A stretch of DNA of 64,000 nucleotides from Agrococcus sp. ARC_14 (GCF_022436485.1 NZ_JAKUDO010000001.1:1612001-1676000); one strand, 5' to 3'. Shown: positions 9,402 to 17,981, numbered from the stretch's first letter. Numbers and translations are program-made. The notes: generated by a model from the letters alone, not told the origin.

Positions 9402-12400
9402 CTACAGCGCGATGCGCTTGTGGTCATTGAGGGCCTGCACCAGTGCCGTGCGCAGCGCGTTGAGGTAGCGATCGACGTCTTCTTCGGTCTGCAGGACGCC
9501 GTGAATGCCGGTGGCGTTGATGCTCTTGACCGAGACGGTCTGCTTCGTGGGGGGTGCCGGGGTTGGCTCGCTGCCGTCATCCGGGCGGCTGGTGCGGGGG
9601 GATGCGGCGAGACGGTCGAGGATGGATGGGTAGGTGCGTTCCTCGAAGGTGTTCGCAATCTCGCGGACGACGGCGATTTGGCTCTCGCGACCGACGCGGT
9701 CGAGGATTCCACTGACCATCTGGTTGACGTTGCGCTGGGCGTCGTCGGTGGCGTCCAGATAGATGGTGCTGGTCTGGAGAGGCGCCCAGCGGGAGTCGAT
9801 CTCCAGTCGTGCTCCGTCGCGATTGGTGAGGAGAGCCTCGTCGATGCGGGACTGGAGTTCGATGGCGGCGGCCTTGAGCCTGGTCATCCGGTTGCCGCGG
9901 AAGGCCTGCGGGTCGGCCAGGAGCTGCGCCACCTCCTGGCTGCTGCCGGAGGGCAGGTAGTTCAGGTTGCTGGCGTTGCTGGTCAGAAGGTCGGTTGCCT
10001 CGTCGAAAATTGTCCGCTGGGCGCCACCGAGGAAGGCCTGGATCGGGTCGATGGTGTCGGTTTTCGCGTCGAGCAGATCGTCGGCCATGGCGAAGTCGGT
10101 CAGGTACCAGTCGTCCGGTTTGCCGACCACGGACTCCAGCAGCGCGATGGGAGCGTCGAGCTGAGTCACGAAGGGGTACTTCGAGCCGTTGACGCGTGCC
10201 TTGAGCTCCTCGCACTTGGCGCGAAGGCGCTCACTTGTGTGCCGGGCCAGTTCGAGTGGGTCTTTCGGCGCGGCGGGTTCGTCGAAGAAGTCGGTGCAGA
10301 AGGCACGCAGCGCCGCGACCTTGCGCTGGTCGAAGGTCTTCTGAGGGGCGGCGACGGTGTGGGAGTGCTTCTGCGTATTGCGCAGTGCGGCGGCGACCTC
10401 GCTGCGCTTGAGGATGTTCGAGTCGACGGTCAGAGTGATCTTTGAAGTGCCGACGAGCCAGGCTGAGACGCACTCGATGGACGCGAGGTCCCAGCCGTAG
10501 GGCTTGGCCTGGAAGTGATCGACGATCTTCTTGACAGTGACCTGCTCGCGGAGCCGGTCTCGTTGAAGCAGGTACGACAGCACTTCGTCGGCCGGCGCGG
10601 CGAGTGCGTGGATGGAGGAGTCGTCGATCGCGGCGCCGTCCAGCAGCGTGGACTGGTCGGGGTTCGCGAACCCGGCGACTTGCTGCTCGGAGTAGGTGCG
10701 CCCGCCGAGGATGCCTAGCTGCGTGTAAGTCCGTGCGATGAGGTCCTGGAACCCTTCGGTGATCCGCGTCACCGCGTCCTGCGACCCCACCGTGAGGTCT
10801 GCGGCGTTGATCACGAGATCGGCTCGCCCGACGGCGCGGCGGATACGCTCGACCAGTTCCTTCTCGCGCTCGGAGTTCTGGGTGGCCTTGCCCCGCAGAA
10901 TCTGCTCCTGGACCGGGGACAGCGAGCTGGTTTGCTTGCGCTTGGTGTACTTCTCGGTCTTGATCAGCAGCCGCAGGTCTGCCAGCACGCGGTCGTCGGG
11001 CGCGAGGATCACGCGCAGCTCATCCTTGCCTGCCGAGTGCATCCGAATCTCTTCAGGCCCGTAGGGGTACTCGGGAGTGACGAAGTGCAGCGAGAGTTCA
11101 CGCTGCTGACCGAATGCCTGGTCGTCGAGCTTGTACCCGAACGCGAAGTCCTGCCCGTTCTTGGCGTAGCGGAGCTTAGAGGTCTTGACGACATCGCCGG
11201 AGAGAATCTTGTTGAGCCGGGTGGAGACCTCGGAGGAGTCGATCTCGACGTTCTTGATCTCTTCCTCGATCACCTGCTCTTCATTGGTCAGGTACTCGTA
11301 GACGTTGCCGTTGCGCTGGACATAGGTTTGCGTCTCCAACAGTGTCAGCGCTTCCTGGACCTGCTTGGACAACGCTGGCAGGTCAAGGCCGAACCGGTCG
11401 TATACCAGCACGGTCAGGTTGCGCCGAGTGGCCCGGAAGCTCTCCACATACTTCACCAGGAACAGCGCCTTGAGCAGCCGCACCGCGAGCTTGGTGACCG
11501 GCGAACCGCTGTCGGGGAGGTCGCGCTCGGCCCGGTCGATCGACCTCTGTGCCGCGGACTTCAACGACGCGCGGATGCCGGCGAAGAGCTGATCGAAGGT
11601 GGCCAGTGTGCCGATCTCGACGTCGCCGATGTCCTTGGCGACCTGCTGGACGACGCCGAGCATGGAGCGCTCCCCGACCGAGCTGTTGCGGCCCTCGAAG
11701 ACGTTGTGGTCGGAGATGCCCTCGATCGCGGCTTGGAACAGCGGGAACTGGTAGCTCACGAACGGATAGGTGCCCACGAAATGGGTCACATCGGTGAAGT
11801 TCCGGTAAGTCTTGGCGCCATCGACGAAGTCGAATAGCGTCTTGAAGTTCCCCGCCTCCTGCGCATACACCGCTTCGAGCATCTGGGTGCCCTTGTCGTT
11901 CTTCTCCAGCAGACGCTTGCGGATGACCTCTTCCACATCGGCGGAAGTGAGCTTGACGCGCGTCTTGAATCGGGCCTGAATCTTTGAGAAGTCGTTGCCC
12001 TGCTGCTGAGTGCGGTCGCCGACGACCTTGTCCATGTCCTCCTGCGAGGTCACGAACACCCAGGCCCGCCCACCGCACTTCGTGTTCAGCGACTCGGCGA
12101 TCGTCTGAAGGTTCAACATCAGATGCGTGTTCGAGCCGATGAACTGCCCAACTTCATCGACGAAGAAGTTCAACCGGTAGCCCGAGGGCTGCTGGTCGAG
12201 CCAGCCGCGAACCTCGTCGGCGAAGTCCTCGATCGACACCGAGTAAGTATCCTGGTAGGTCTTCAGGATGTCGGGCGCGGTTGATGCGTCGAGGCCAGTG
12301 ATCTGGGCGTATGCCTCGTTGACCTGGCGACGCACGGTCGGGAGCCCAAAGCTCGGCCTGCGCTCTACCCAGTCGCGGCCGGAGACCGCTCGGAAGGCGT

Positions 12401-12947
12401 GCTTGAACGCCTCCAGCTGGCCCTCGTCGTCGAGCTGCCGTTCGAACCTCGCTATGTGACCCTGGTCGCCGTAGTAGCCGCGGGACTCATCGAATACCTT
12501 CACGAACACGCGCAGCAGTGCGTCGGTCTGATCCTTGCTGATCAGGGTGGCCTTCTGATCGATATTGAAGAGCAGACTCTTCGCCGGGGTGCGATCGGCC
12601 TTGTCGAGCAGCGGCGGCAGGAAGGCATCCGTTGCCTTGACGCGGAAGCTCTCCGAGACGCGCTCGCGCGGGAAATCGTCGCCCTCCACGTCACCGAGGA
12701 GGTGCGCGAGCATCTTCAACAGGTGTGACTTACCGGAGCCGAAGAAGCCCGAAATCCACACCCCGTTCGCGTTGGTGTAGTTCGTGTACGCCTCAAGCAG
12801 CAGCTCCAGCCCCTTGGCGGCTTCGTTGGTCAGGACGTACTCGTCGACCTCGGTGCCCAGGTGCCGGGCGTCGTCGGCCTTGATGACGCCCTCGATGGGC
12901 CGCTGGACGTCTTTGGCGAAAATCTCGGTGAGGTGCATGACGGTCAC
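9402..12947 (-). CDS. brxC: BREX type 1 ATPase BrxC
   Basis: 1181 aa, the normal size for BrxC, a large P-loop ATPase of the ORC/Cdc6-like class. Walker A is GFFGSGKS at residues 67-74, and a hydrophobic strand ending FFVDEVGQ near residue 260 fits Walker B. The C-terminal end carries a Pro/Thr-rich linker and a short tail. The GTG start at 12947 overlaps the brxB stop by 4 bases; an ATG three codons in (12938) is a possible alternative. It acts in the core BREX complex with BrxB, PglX and PglZ. Confidence 0.95.
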   Translation of the reverse strand: MTVMHLTEIFAKDVQRPIEGVIKADDARHLGTEVDEYVLTNEAAKGLELLLEAYTNYTNANGVWISGFFGSGKSHLLKMLAHLLGDVEGDDFPRERVSESFRVKATDAFLPPLLDKADRTPAKSLLFNIDQKATLISKDQTDALLRVFVKVFDESRGYYGDQGHIARFERQLDDEGQLEAFKHAFRAVSGRDWVERRPSFGLPTVRRQVNEAYAQITGLDASTAPDILKTYQDTYSVSIEDFADEVRGWLDQQPSGYRLNFFVDEVGQFIGSNTHLMLNLQTIAESLNTKCGGRAWVFVTSQEDMDKVVGDRTQQQGNDFSKIQARFKTRVKLTSADVEEVIRKRLLEKNDKGTQMLEAVYAQEAGNFKTLFDFVDGAKTYRNFTDVTHFVGTYPFVSYQFPLFQAAIEGISDHNVFEGRNSSVGERSMLGVVQQVAKDIGDVEIGTLATFDQLFAGIRASLKSAAQRSIDRAERDLPDSGSPVTKLAVRLLKALFLVKYVESFRATRRNLTVLVYDRFGLDLPALSKQVQEALTLLETQTYVQRNGNVYEYLTNEEQVIEEEIKNVEIDSSEVSTRLNKILSGDVVKTSKLRYAKNGQDFAFGYKLDDQAFGQQRELSLHFVTPEYPYGPEEIRMHSAGKDELRVILAPDDRVLADLRLLIKTEKYTKRKQTSSLSPVQEQILRGKATQNSEREKELVERIRRAVGRADLVINAADLTVGSQDAVTRITEGFQDLIARTYTQLGILGGRTYSEQQVAGFANPDQSTLLDGAAIDDSSIHALAAPADEVLSYLLQRDRLREQVTVKKIVDHFQAKPYGWDLASIECVSAWLVGTSKITLTVDSNILKRSEVAAALRNTQKHSHTVAAPQKTFDQRKVAALRAFCTDFFDEPAAPKDPLELARHTSERLRAKCEELKARVNGSKYPFVTQLDAPIALLESVVGKPDDWYLTDFAMADDLLDAKTDTIDPIQAFLGGAQRTIFDEATDLLTSNASNLNYLPSGSSQEVAQLLADPQAFRGNRMTRLKAAAIELQSRIDEALLTNRDGARLEIDSRWAPLQTSTIYLDATDDAQRNVNQMVSGILDRVGRESQIAVVREIANTFEERTYPSILDRLAASPRTSRPDDGSEPTPAPPTKQTVSVKSINATGIHGVLQTEEDVDRYLNALRTALVQALNDHKRIAL

Positions 12948-13543
12948 GGTTCCTGTTCCAGAATGTTCTTGGCGCGGTAGTACTGGTCGTCCTTCAACCT
13001 GCCGAACAGCACTAGCGATGAGCCGAGGGCGTCGGACTGCTCATAGCGGCCGGGAAAGAACATGAGCATGGGTCGGCCTACCACGACGCTCTGCAAGTTG
13101 TTGAGCACGTTGTGGGAGCGGATGTAGGGGAAGACTTCGCCGATCCCCGTCAGGAACACGATGTCGAAACCGCCATCCGCAAGCTTCGCTCTGATGGCTG
13201 GAGCGAGATGCTGCTGCGGGTTGAGCATGGACTGCAGCATTTCGGTGAACTCGGCCTTATCCAGCTCGGGCTCCACTTCGAGGACTTCATCCCAGTCGCC
13301 GCGCTCCTTGAGTACCTCGACCGACAGGTCGTAGATGTTGATCTCGCGGACCTCGATGCCTTTGTTGGCCAGCCGATTCTTGACTCGTTTCTTGGCCTGC
13401 GCCACGTCGAGTGCGTGCTCGGGCTCGTAGGGATAGATGAAGAACGGAACTTCGTTCGACAGTCCCTCCATCTTCAAGAAGCGCTGACCGCTCAGCACCG
13501 AGAACAAGTGCTCCTCTTGGCGAGTGAGTTCATGTGGTGTCAC
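12944..13543 (-). CDS. brxB: BREX type 1 protein BrxB (DUF1788)
   Basis: 199 aa, the standard length of BrxB. The segment RFLKMEGLSNEVPFFIYPY, the central GIGEVFPYIRSHNVLNNLQ and the MLMFFPGRYEQ stretch are typical of DUF1788. BrxB has no known enzymatic activity and is a structural partner in the BREX core. The GTG start overlaps the brxA stop (GTGA), and the gene in turn overlaps brxC, so brxA-brxB-brxC form one coupled unit. Confidence 0.95.
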   Translation of the reverse strand: MTPHELTRQEEHLFSVLSGQRFLKMEGLSNEVPFFIYPYEPEHALDVAQAKKRVKNRLANKGIEVREINIYDLSVEVLKERGDWDEVLEVEPELDKAEFTEMLQSMLNPQQHLAPAIRAKLADGGFDIVFLTGIGEVFPYIRSHNVLNNLQSVVVGRPMLMFFPGRYEQSDALGSSLVLFGRLKDDQYYRAKNILEQEP

Positions 13544-14160
13544 CGTGGGACCTCCTTGCGGTCGCGGGTCGGGAGGAACCGCACATCGCTCGGCGTCTGT
13601 GCGTCGAGCGCGTCTCGGACACGCTCAGACAGCGGCGCGTTCACAACCTCACCGCCGATGAGAAGACCGGCTTCGGTCAGCATCCTGAACACGGTCGAGC
13701 GGAGCTTCTGCAACGTTGAGTCCTTCACTTCAGCGAGCTCCGGATGCCACAGCGCTTTCCTCCGAACGAAGCTGTCGAAGTCCTCGTAGCTCAGCGAGGG
13801 GGTGAGCAAGAGGAATCGTTCGCGCAGGACCTCCTCGGCGAAGTCACCAATCACGGCGTAGCGGCGACAGGCCGCGACCCACATCAGATGGTCGCGCTCG
13901 CTGGGGCTCGCATCTCGCAGCAACTCCAGCTCCGCATCTGTGAGCACCGCCAAGCGCTGCGCGACCTCGCGCGCCAGCCGGAACCCCGACGAGGCCGTTC
14001 TCGCCTGGAGCAGATTCTCCGCGCGGAGTTGGTCACGGACAATGCGCCAGTCACGAACGTCCAGGTAGAGCGGCACAGCGATCACGGCCTCCCGCGTCAG
14101 GAGGGCACCGCTGGTGAACGACAGCGCGTATCGGCCGTCCGTCTGGGATGTGCCGCTCAT
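13540..14160 (-). CDS. brxA: BREX type 1 protein BrxA (DUF1819)
   Basis: 206 aa, matching BrxA (DUF1819, NusB-like helical fold, DNA-binding in described homologues). Characteristic features are the N-terminal YALSFTSGALLTRE, the central LMWVAACRRYAVIGDFAEEVLRERF and the C-terminal winged region ending in RFLPTRDRKEVPR. The ATG at 14160 has a strong GGAGG upstream. A 90-base gap separates it from the HTH gene ahead, so it may have its own promoter, but no clear hexamers were identified in that gap. Confidence 0.94.
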   Translation of the reverse strand: MSGTSQTDGRYALSFTSGALLTREAVIAVPLYLDVRDWRIVRDQLRAENLLQARTASSGFRLAREVAQRLAVLTDAELELLRDASPSERDHLMWVAACRRYAVIGDFAEEVLRERFLLLTPSLSYEDFDSFVRRKALWHPELAEVKDSTLQKLRSTVFRMLTEAGLLIGGEVVNAPLSERVRDALDAQTPSDVRFLPTRDRKEVPR

Positions 14161-14250
14161 TCTGGTGCCTCCTTCCGGTTTCTGGGCAGTGGATCAAGCT
14201 ATGGGGTGCCACCGACAAAGGGTCGGTGACGGCTCAGAGTGGTGCGATGC

Positions 14251-14451
14251 TCACCCTGGCGGGGAACTCTCGGAGGAGGAGGCAGCACCGCCTCGGCGCA
14301 CCCAGTCGTCTATCTCGCTGGCTTGGAACTTCCAGAGGCGGCCGACCTTGTGTGCGGGCATGCCCTTCTCGGCGATCCACGTGTAGACGGTGTCTTTGGT
14401 GATGCCGAGGTGGGCGGCGATGTCGTCTGCGGACAGCCACGGCTCAGACAC
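14251..14451 (-). CDS. excisionase-family helix-turn-helix protein at the head of the BREX operon
   Basis: 66 aa, GTG start at 14451 preceded by GGGAGG. Residues 4-52 match the excisionase/MerR-like HTH_17 domain: LSADDIAAHLGITKDTVYTW then GMPAHKVGRLWKFQASEIDDW. Proteins of this kind either assist recombination directionality or act as small DNA-binding regulators. Its place as first gene of the BREX operon, 90 bp upstream of brxA and far from the recombinase, favours a regulatory role, but a recombination-directionality role for the ICE cannot be excluded. Confidence 0.85.
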   Translation of the reverse strand: MSEPWLSADDIAAHLGITKDTVYTWIAEKGMPAHKVGRLWKFQASEIDDWVRRGGAASSSESSPPG

Positions 14452-14486
14452 GTTGGTCCTCCCTCGCTCTACGGCCCAGCGGGGGC

Positions 14487-14513
14487 CAACACCCCGGATG
14501 TTATCGGGGGTTG
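14487..14513. promoter_or_regulatory. inverted repeat upstream of the BREX-leading HTH gene
   Basis: Arms CAAC-a-CCCCG and CGGGG-GTTG flank the AT-rich centre GATGTTAT, with one bulged base. It lies about 36-62 bases upstream of the HTH start codon and downstream of the hydrolase stop. It could be an operator for the HTH protein, a promoter-embedded repeat, or a terminator that separates the hydrolase transcript from BREX. There is no U-run. Confidence 0.4.
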
Positions 14514-14577
14514 TGCCGCTTGAACTGGGTTTCTCCGGGCGTGGCCGAACTAAGCGGGGTGCAAGCGGCCACGGTCG

Positions 14578-15717
14578 TCAGGTCGGAAGGTGCGTCGCGA
14601 GCCAGTCGGTGACGGCGACGCGCCAGCGGGCGGAGTCGGTGTTCCAGGTCAAGGTGTGACCAGCATCGAAGGTCTCTAGCGTCACGAGGTCGGGACGCTG
14701 GCGTTGCAGTACCTGTGAGAGCCCGATCGGTGCGGAGTCGTCGTGTGCGCCGTGAAGGATGAGCATCGGGGTGGTGAGCTCGGCGGCGCGAGCGATCCAG
14801 TCGAATGAGCGGAGCGGGAGCGGTTCAGGCACACCGACCATGCGTGCGAGTGGGCGAAGGGTGAGCCACGGGACGGCAAGGACGCCCGCTGCCGCGGGTA
14901 GTCCGCTGCGGGCGCAGTTGGCTTTGATCGTCTCCGTCCAGTTGAGCACTGGTGAGTCGAGCACGAGCGCTGTAATGAGGCCGTGGTGCCGAGGTCTGGC
15001 GGCGAGCCGGAGCGCGATCGCGGCACCCATTGACCATCCGAACAGGACGATCTGTTGAGCACCTCGTCGAGCGGCGTATCCGAGGGCCTCGTCAACGTCT
15101 GCCGTCTCGAAGTATCCGAGGGTCGATCGGCCGTTGCCTACACGCGGCCCTTCGTCGGTGTTGCGGTATGTGACGACAAGTGAGGTGTAGCCGAGTTCGG
15201 TTGCGGCGAGCACGCCGCGGAGAGTTCCAGCGCGGGTGCTGCCGAGGCCGTGGATGTGGATCGCCCACGTCGAGGGGTCGCCGTCGATGCGCCAGGCTGG
15301 ACACCTTCCTGCGGGCGTGTCGATGGTGATGTCGCGCGCGTTGAGGCCGGCGTCTGCCGGAGTCGCGAAGTGAATCCCGCTCCACGAGACGCGCTCACCA
15401 GCCGCGAGACTCAGCCCCGGCGAAGCGCCGGTCACAGTTCGTGCGATTCGGGTTGGCCCGCGTTCCAGTACCGCTGCGGAGAGCTGCGCCCAGCCACCGC
15501 CGTCGAACCAGAGGCTGTAGATGCCGCCGGCTGTGGTGTTGGCGCTGCGATCGAGCACGATCTGCTGAGTCCCGTCGTCGTCGTGCTCGATTCCACGGAT
15601 GGTCAGGTCGAACGTGCGCGGGCAGACGGGAGCGGTCAGGCGTCGTGCGATGACCCAACCGGTGGCCACGGCAGCTGCCGCCGCGATCCCCGCCCCCAGG
15701 GCGAGGCGGCTGCTCAT
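14578..15717 (-). CDS. membrane-anchored alpha/beta hydrolase
   Basis: 379 aa from ATG 15717, overlapping the upstream gene by 4 bases. An N-terminal hydrophobic segment (about residues 5-25) suggests a membrane anchor with the enzyme outside or at the membrane face. The catalytic triad is readable: nucleophile elbow GWSMG with Ser229, acid Asp326 in HGAHDD, and His354 in DAGHT; the HGLGS oxyanion loop is near 156-160. The substrate is unknown. It is the last gene of the XRE-ImmA-MAB_1171c cassette, so it may process or degrade a lipid or peptide signal sensed by that cassette (inference). Confidence 0.85.
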   Translation of the reverse strand: MSSRLALGAGIAAAAAVATGWVIARRLTAPVCPRTFDLTIRGIEHDDDGTQQIVLDRSANTTAGGIYSLWFDGGGWAQLSAAVLERGPTRIARTVTGASPGLSLAAGERVSWSGIHFATPADAGLNARDITIDTPAGRCPAWRIDGDPSTWAIHIHGLGSTRAGTLRGVLAATELGYTSLVVTYRNTDEGPRVGNGRSTLGYFETADVDEALGYAARRGAQQIVLFGWSMGAAIALRLAARPRHHGLITALVLDSPVLNWTETIKANCARSGLPAAAGVLAVPWLTLRPLARMVGVPEPLPLRSFDWIARAAELTTPMLILHGAHDDSAPIGLSQVLQRQRPDLVTLETFDAGHTLTWNTDSARWRVAVTDWLATHLPT

Positions 15718-16721
15718 GAGCGGCTCTCCTCGTTCGGCGTTCGTGGCGACGATGCGGCGACGCCGTCGAGTCCGAGGAGGTGGCTCTCGGCGTGCTCTAG
15801 CAGGGTGCGCTCGGCTCTGCTGATGTCGAAGGAAACGCGCGGGTCGATCATCGCGTCGCGAATCTCGACGATCTCTCGGTGCAGACGACGTTCCGGGTCT
15901 TCCGCGTTCGCGGCGAGCGGGTCTGCTTGGCTCAGGCCAGGTCGCACCAACGTCGCCTCGTTCCAGAGTGGTTCCAACTGTGTCACAAGGCCAGCGGTGC
16001 GCCTCCGGCGCAGGTAGTGCCGGGCGCGGCGCACGGCGGGCTGAGTCGCGGAGCCAGCACACAGGAACAAGAAAGTGAGCAGAGAGAGCGGCCCGTAAGC
16101 GGGCTGGACGGCGCGCATGAAGTCGAGGTGGCCGGTGACGTGGGCGATGTCCATGGTGAGCACGGATAGGCACAGGGCGACGCCGAACGCTGATCCGAGG
16201 CTCAACAGTCCTGCGGGTAGACGCTGAATCCCGAAACTGTGCCGATACTGTCGCGCAGCGAGAACCATCATCGTTGCGACGACGAGACCGGCGTAGGTGA
16301 AGTTGATGATCGAGTACGTCGCTGTTGCGGGCTGTGCGCCGAGGTCGCTCATGAACCGGGTCGTGGTCACGCCGCGGTCGATGAATAGGAACGTGGCAGT
16401 GATCGCAAGCAGAGCGACAATGAGCATGGGGACGCTCACGGCGGTGCGGACGAGCCGGGGTCGGTACTCGCCGGTCTTCATCACTCCTCGGCCGAGGAAG
16501 AACAGCCCGGTCATCAGCAGTGCGTCCGCGACCAGGGTCGTGATGTTGGTTCGGCCAAGGAGTGGATCGGTAGCGGTGTAGATGGCATCGACGTTCAGCG
16601 TCATCGCGACGGCGATGGTGAGGGCGGCGTAGGTGATGCTCCGGTCGGCGCGGTTGCGGCGGAAGATGAGCAGGCTCGCCACGAGCACCCACATGAGCGT
16701 CGCGACGAGCGTCTGGATCAT
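15714..16721 (-). CDS. multi-pass membrane protein, MAB_1171c/DUF6545 type
   Basis: 335 aa with about seven hydrophobic spans in the first 230 residues (for example MIQTLVATLMWVLVASLLIF and LLTFLFLCAGS), then a basic segment RRARHYLRRRR and a soluble cytoplasmic tail of about 100 residues. The pattern and context match the MAB_1171c putative transporter family. In my recollection this family is commonly encoded beside XRE regulators and ImmA/IrrE peptidases in actinobacteria. Function is unknown; it could be a sensor or an exporter. Its ATG overlaps the ImmA stop by 4 bases and its stop overlaps the hydrolase start by 4 bases. Confidence 0.75.
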   Translation of the reverse strand: MIQTLVATLMWVLVASLLIFRRNRADRSITYAALTIAVAMTLNVDAIYTATDPLLGRTNITTLVADALLMTGLFFLGRGVMKTGEYRPRLVRTAVSVPMLIVALLAITATFLFIDRGVTTTRFMSDLGAQPATATYSIINFTYAGLVVATMMVLAARQYRHSFGIQRLPAGLLSLGSAFGVALCLSVLTMDIAHVTGHLDFMRAVQPAYGPLSLLTFLFLCAGSATQPAVRRARHYLRRRRTAGLVTQLEPLWNEATLVRPGLSQADPLAANAEDPERRLHREIVEIRDAMIDPRVSFDISRAERTLLEHAESHLLGLDGVAASSPRTPNEESRS

Positions 16722-17182
16722 CCGAATATCTCCGAGTATCGGGACTCAGCGAACACCGATCTTCGGATGCCCGCGGCGAGCCGGTCGGCGAGGGACTCGG
16801 CAGCTATCTCTGTCTCGGAGTCGATGTCTTGCCGCTTCAGCAGGCGTCCGCGCGTGTATGGCGGGATGGTGGGCAGCAGCACGTCTTCGGCCGCGCAATC
16901 GTCGCCCTCGCAGTGGCCGAGGATCATGTGGGCGAACTCGTGCAGGACGAACTGCTGCCGGTGGAGCGCCGAGTCGCTGCGCGCGTGGAGCACGATGTCT
17001 TCGGTGTCGGTGACCAGCCAGACCGCGCAGATGCCGTCGTGCGTGTCGAGGTCGGCGAGTTCAACGACACGGAGCCTGCGGTGCCGCCAGTTCTGAACCG
17101 CGTGGAGGAGCTCGTCGAGGGTGAAGGTGCCGTCGAGCCGAAGGTCTGTGACGGCCGCCGATACGGTCTGTTCGACGTTCAC
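16718..17182 (-). CDS. ImmA/IrrE-family metallo-endopeptidase
   Basis: 154 aa from GTG 17182, which has GAGGGG eight bases upstream; a longer in-frame GTG at 17239 lacks a good ribosome site. The zinc motif HEFAH is at residues 81-85, and a downstream AESLADRLA supplies the likely third ligand. In ICEBs1 the homologous ImmA cleaves the ImmR repressor to derepress the ICE. Here the XRE gene is immediately upstream, 60 bp away, so the same switch is likely. The substrate is inferred, not seen. Confidence 0.85.
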   Translation of the reverse strand: MNVEQTVSAAVTDLRLDGTFTLDELLHAVQNWRHRRLRVVELADLDTHDGICAVWLVTDTEDIVLHARSDSALHRQQFVLHEFAHMILGHCEGDDCAAEDVLLPTIPPYTRGRLLKRQDIDSETEIAAESLADRLAAGIRRSVFAESRYSEIFG

Positions 17183-17242
17183 AATGTGCCCCTCTCGGTG
17201 GAGAGCATGTACCGGTATCGGCTCCGCGGCGCGCGACACCCG

Positions 17243-17674
17243 TCAGTGCTCGGGTATGTGCGCCATTTCCTCATCCAGGAACGTGCTGATGGCTTGGAGT
17301 GCTTTCGGCGAGATGTCCCCGAGTGTGCGGGCGGCGAAGGACTTCACCTTCGCTGCGCGCATCGAACGAACTAGGTCGAGCTGAGCGGAGACCTTCTCGG
17401 GGGTCGCTGCGCCGTCCTCGCCCATCAGGAAGGCGGTATCTACATCGAAGAACGCCGCCAGCCCCTTGAAGAGGGCAGGGTCTTGGACGTAGCGGTGGCC
17501 GTTGACCATGTAGGTCCATCGCGACCGCGACAGGTTGGCGCCGCGTTCCTTGAGGTAGTCCGCAATCTGTGAGTAGGTGGGTTCGGAGCCGGACTCGGCG
17601 ACGGCAACGTCCATCAAGAGCCGCAGACGCTTGGCAAGGTCTTCAGCCGCAGCCTGGCTCTCGTCTTCGGTCAT
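17243..17674 (-). CDS. XRE-family helix-turn-helix regulator
   Basis: 143 aa. The N-terminal half carries the HTH (TYSQIADYLKERG through SRWTYMVNGHRYVQDP), followed by a conserved segment LFKGLAAFFDVDTAFLMGED and a C-terminal helical dimerisation or peptidase-sensitive region. ATG 17674 is the first gene leftward of the divergent control region, where four copies of a 14-bp palindrome lie. It probably represses itself and the ardC-led transfer operon and is inactivated by the neighbouring ImmA-type peptidase. That model follows ICEBs1 ImmR/ImmA and is inference. Confidence 0.85.
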   Translation of the reverse strand: MTEDESQAAAEDLAKRLRLLMDVAVAESGSEPTYSQIADYLKERGANLSRSRWTYMVNGHRYVQDPALFKGLAAFFDVDTAFLMGEDGAATPEKVSAQLDLVRSMRAAKVKSFAARTLGDISPKALQAISTFLDEEMAHIPEH

Positions 17675-17733
17675 GGTCTGCCCCTTCCCTTCGCGACGGG
17701 CAAGGCATCGAGGTACCGCACCTCAGAGGGTGG

Positions 17734-17838
17734 TTGTGCATGCTCAAACATACTCGTTGAGCATGCACAAGTCAACGGTTGCGCATGCTCAACAGCCGGT
17801 GCTAGAACGGGACCCTCGGACCCATTGAGCATGCTCAA
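17734..17838. promoter_or_regulatory. four-copy palindromic operator array TTGAGCATGCTCAA
   Basis: The 307-bp gap 17675-17981 between the divergent XRE and ardC genes contains four 14-bp sites: TTGTGCATGCTCAA (17734-17747), TTGAGCATGCACAA (17757-17770), TTGCGCATGCTCAA (17779-17792) and TTGAGCATGCTCAA (17825-17838). The last is a perfect palindrome, and sites 1 and 2 are exact reverse complements of each other. Start-to-start spacings are 23, 22 and 46 bp, close to two and four helical turns, so a protein would bind one face. They are the obvious binding sites for the adjacent XRE regulator. No other gene is visible in the gap. Confidence 0.85.
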
Positions 17839-17919
17839 CATGCTCCGCAAAGTCGGCTCACGCTGTCTCAAGGAGGCGAACGGTGTCCAACTTACGGGAC
17901 CGCCACGGGAGCTCGCGCC

Positions 17920-17932
17920 CACCTGGCAGGTG
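17920..17932. repeat. 13-bp perfect palindrome upstream of ardC
   Basis: CACCTG-G-CAGGTG, 50 bases ahead of the ardC start codon. It contains the CACCTG hexamer that also forms the core of the motif repeated through the transfer region and the ends of the palindrome at 38608-38658. It may be a second regulator site for the rightward operon or a hairpin in its leader. Confidence 0.45.
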
Positions 17933-17981
17933 TACAGCCGCGCGCACGCGCGTCGTGGCACACCGAAGAGGAGGCCGGAGC

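Noticed and set aside
14578..16692. Single 704-codon minus-strand frame combining the hydrolase with an Arg/Pro-rich N-terminus
   Set aside because: The N-terminal 325 codons are the shadow of the membrane-protein gene at 15714-16721. ATG 15717 with a 4-base overlap is the better start.
17734..17838. The repeated 14-mers as a CRISPR array or iteron origin
   Set aside because: The repeats are short palindromes in both orientations without unique spacers of constant length, located between divergent regulator and operon. Operator use explains them better.
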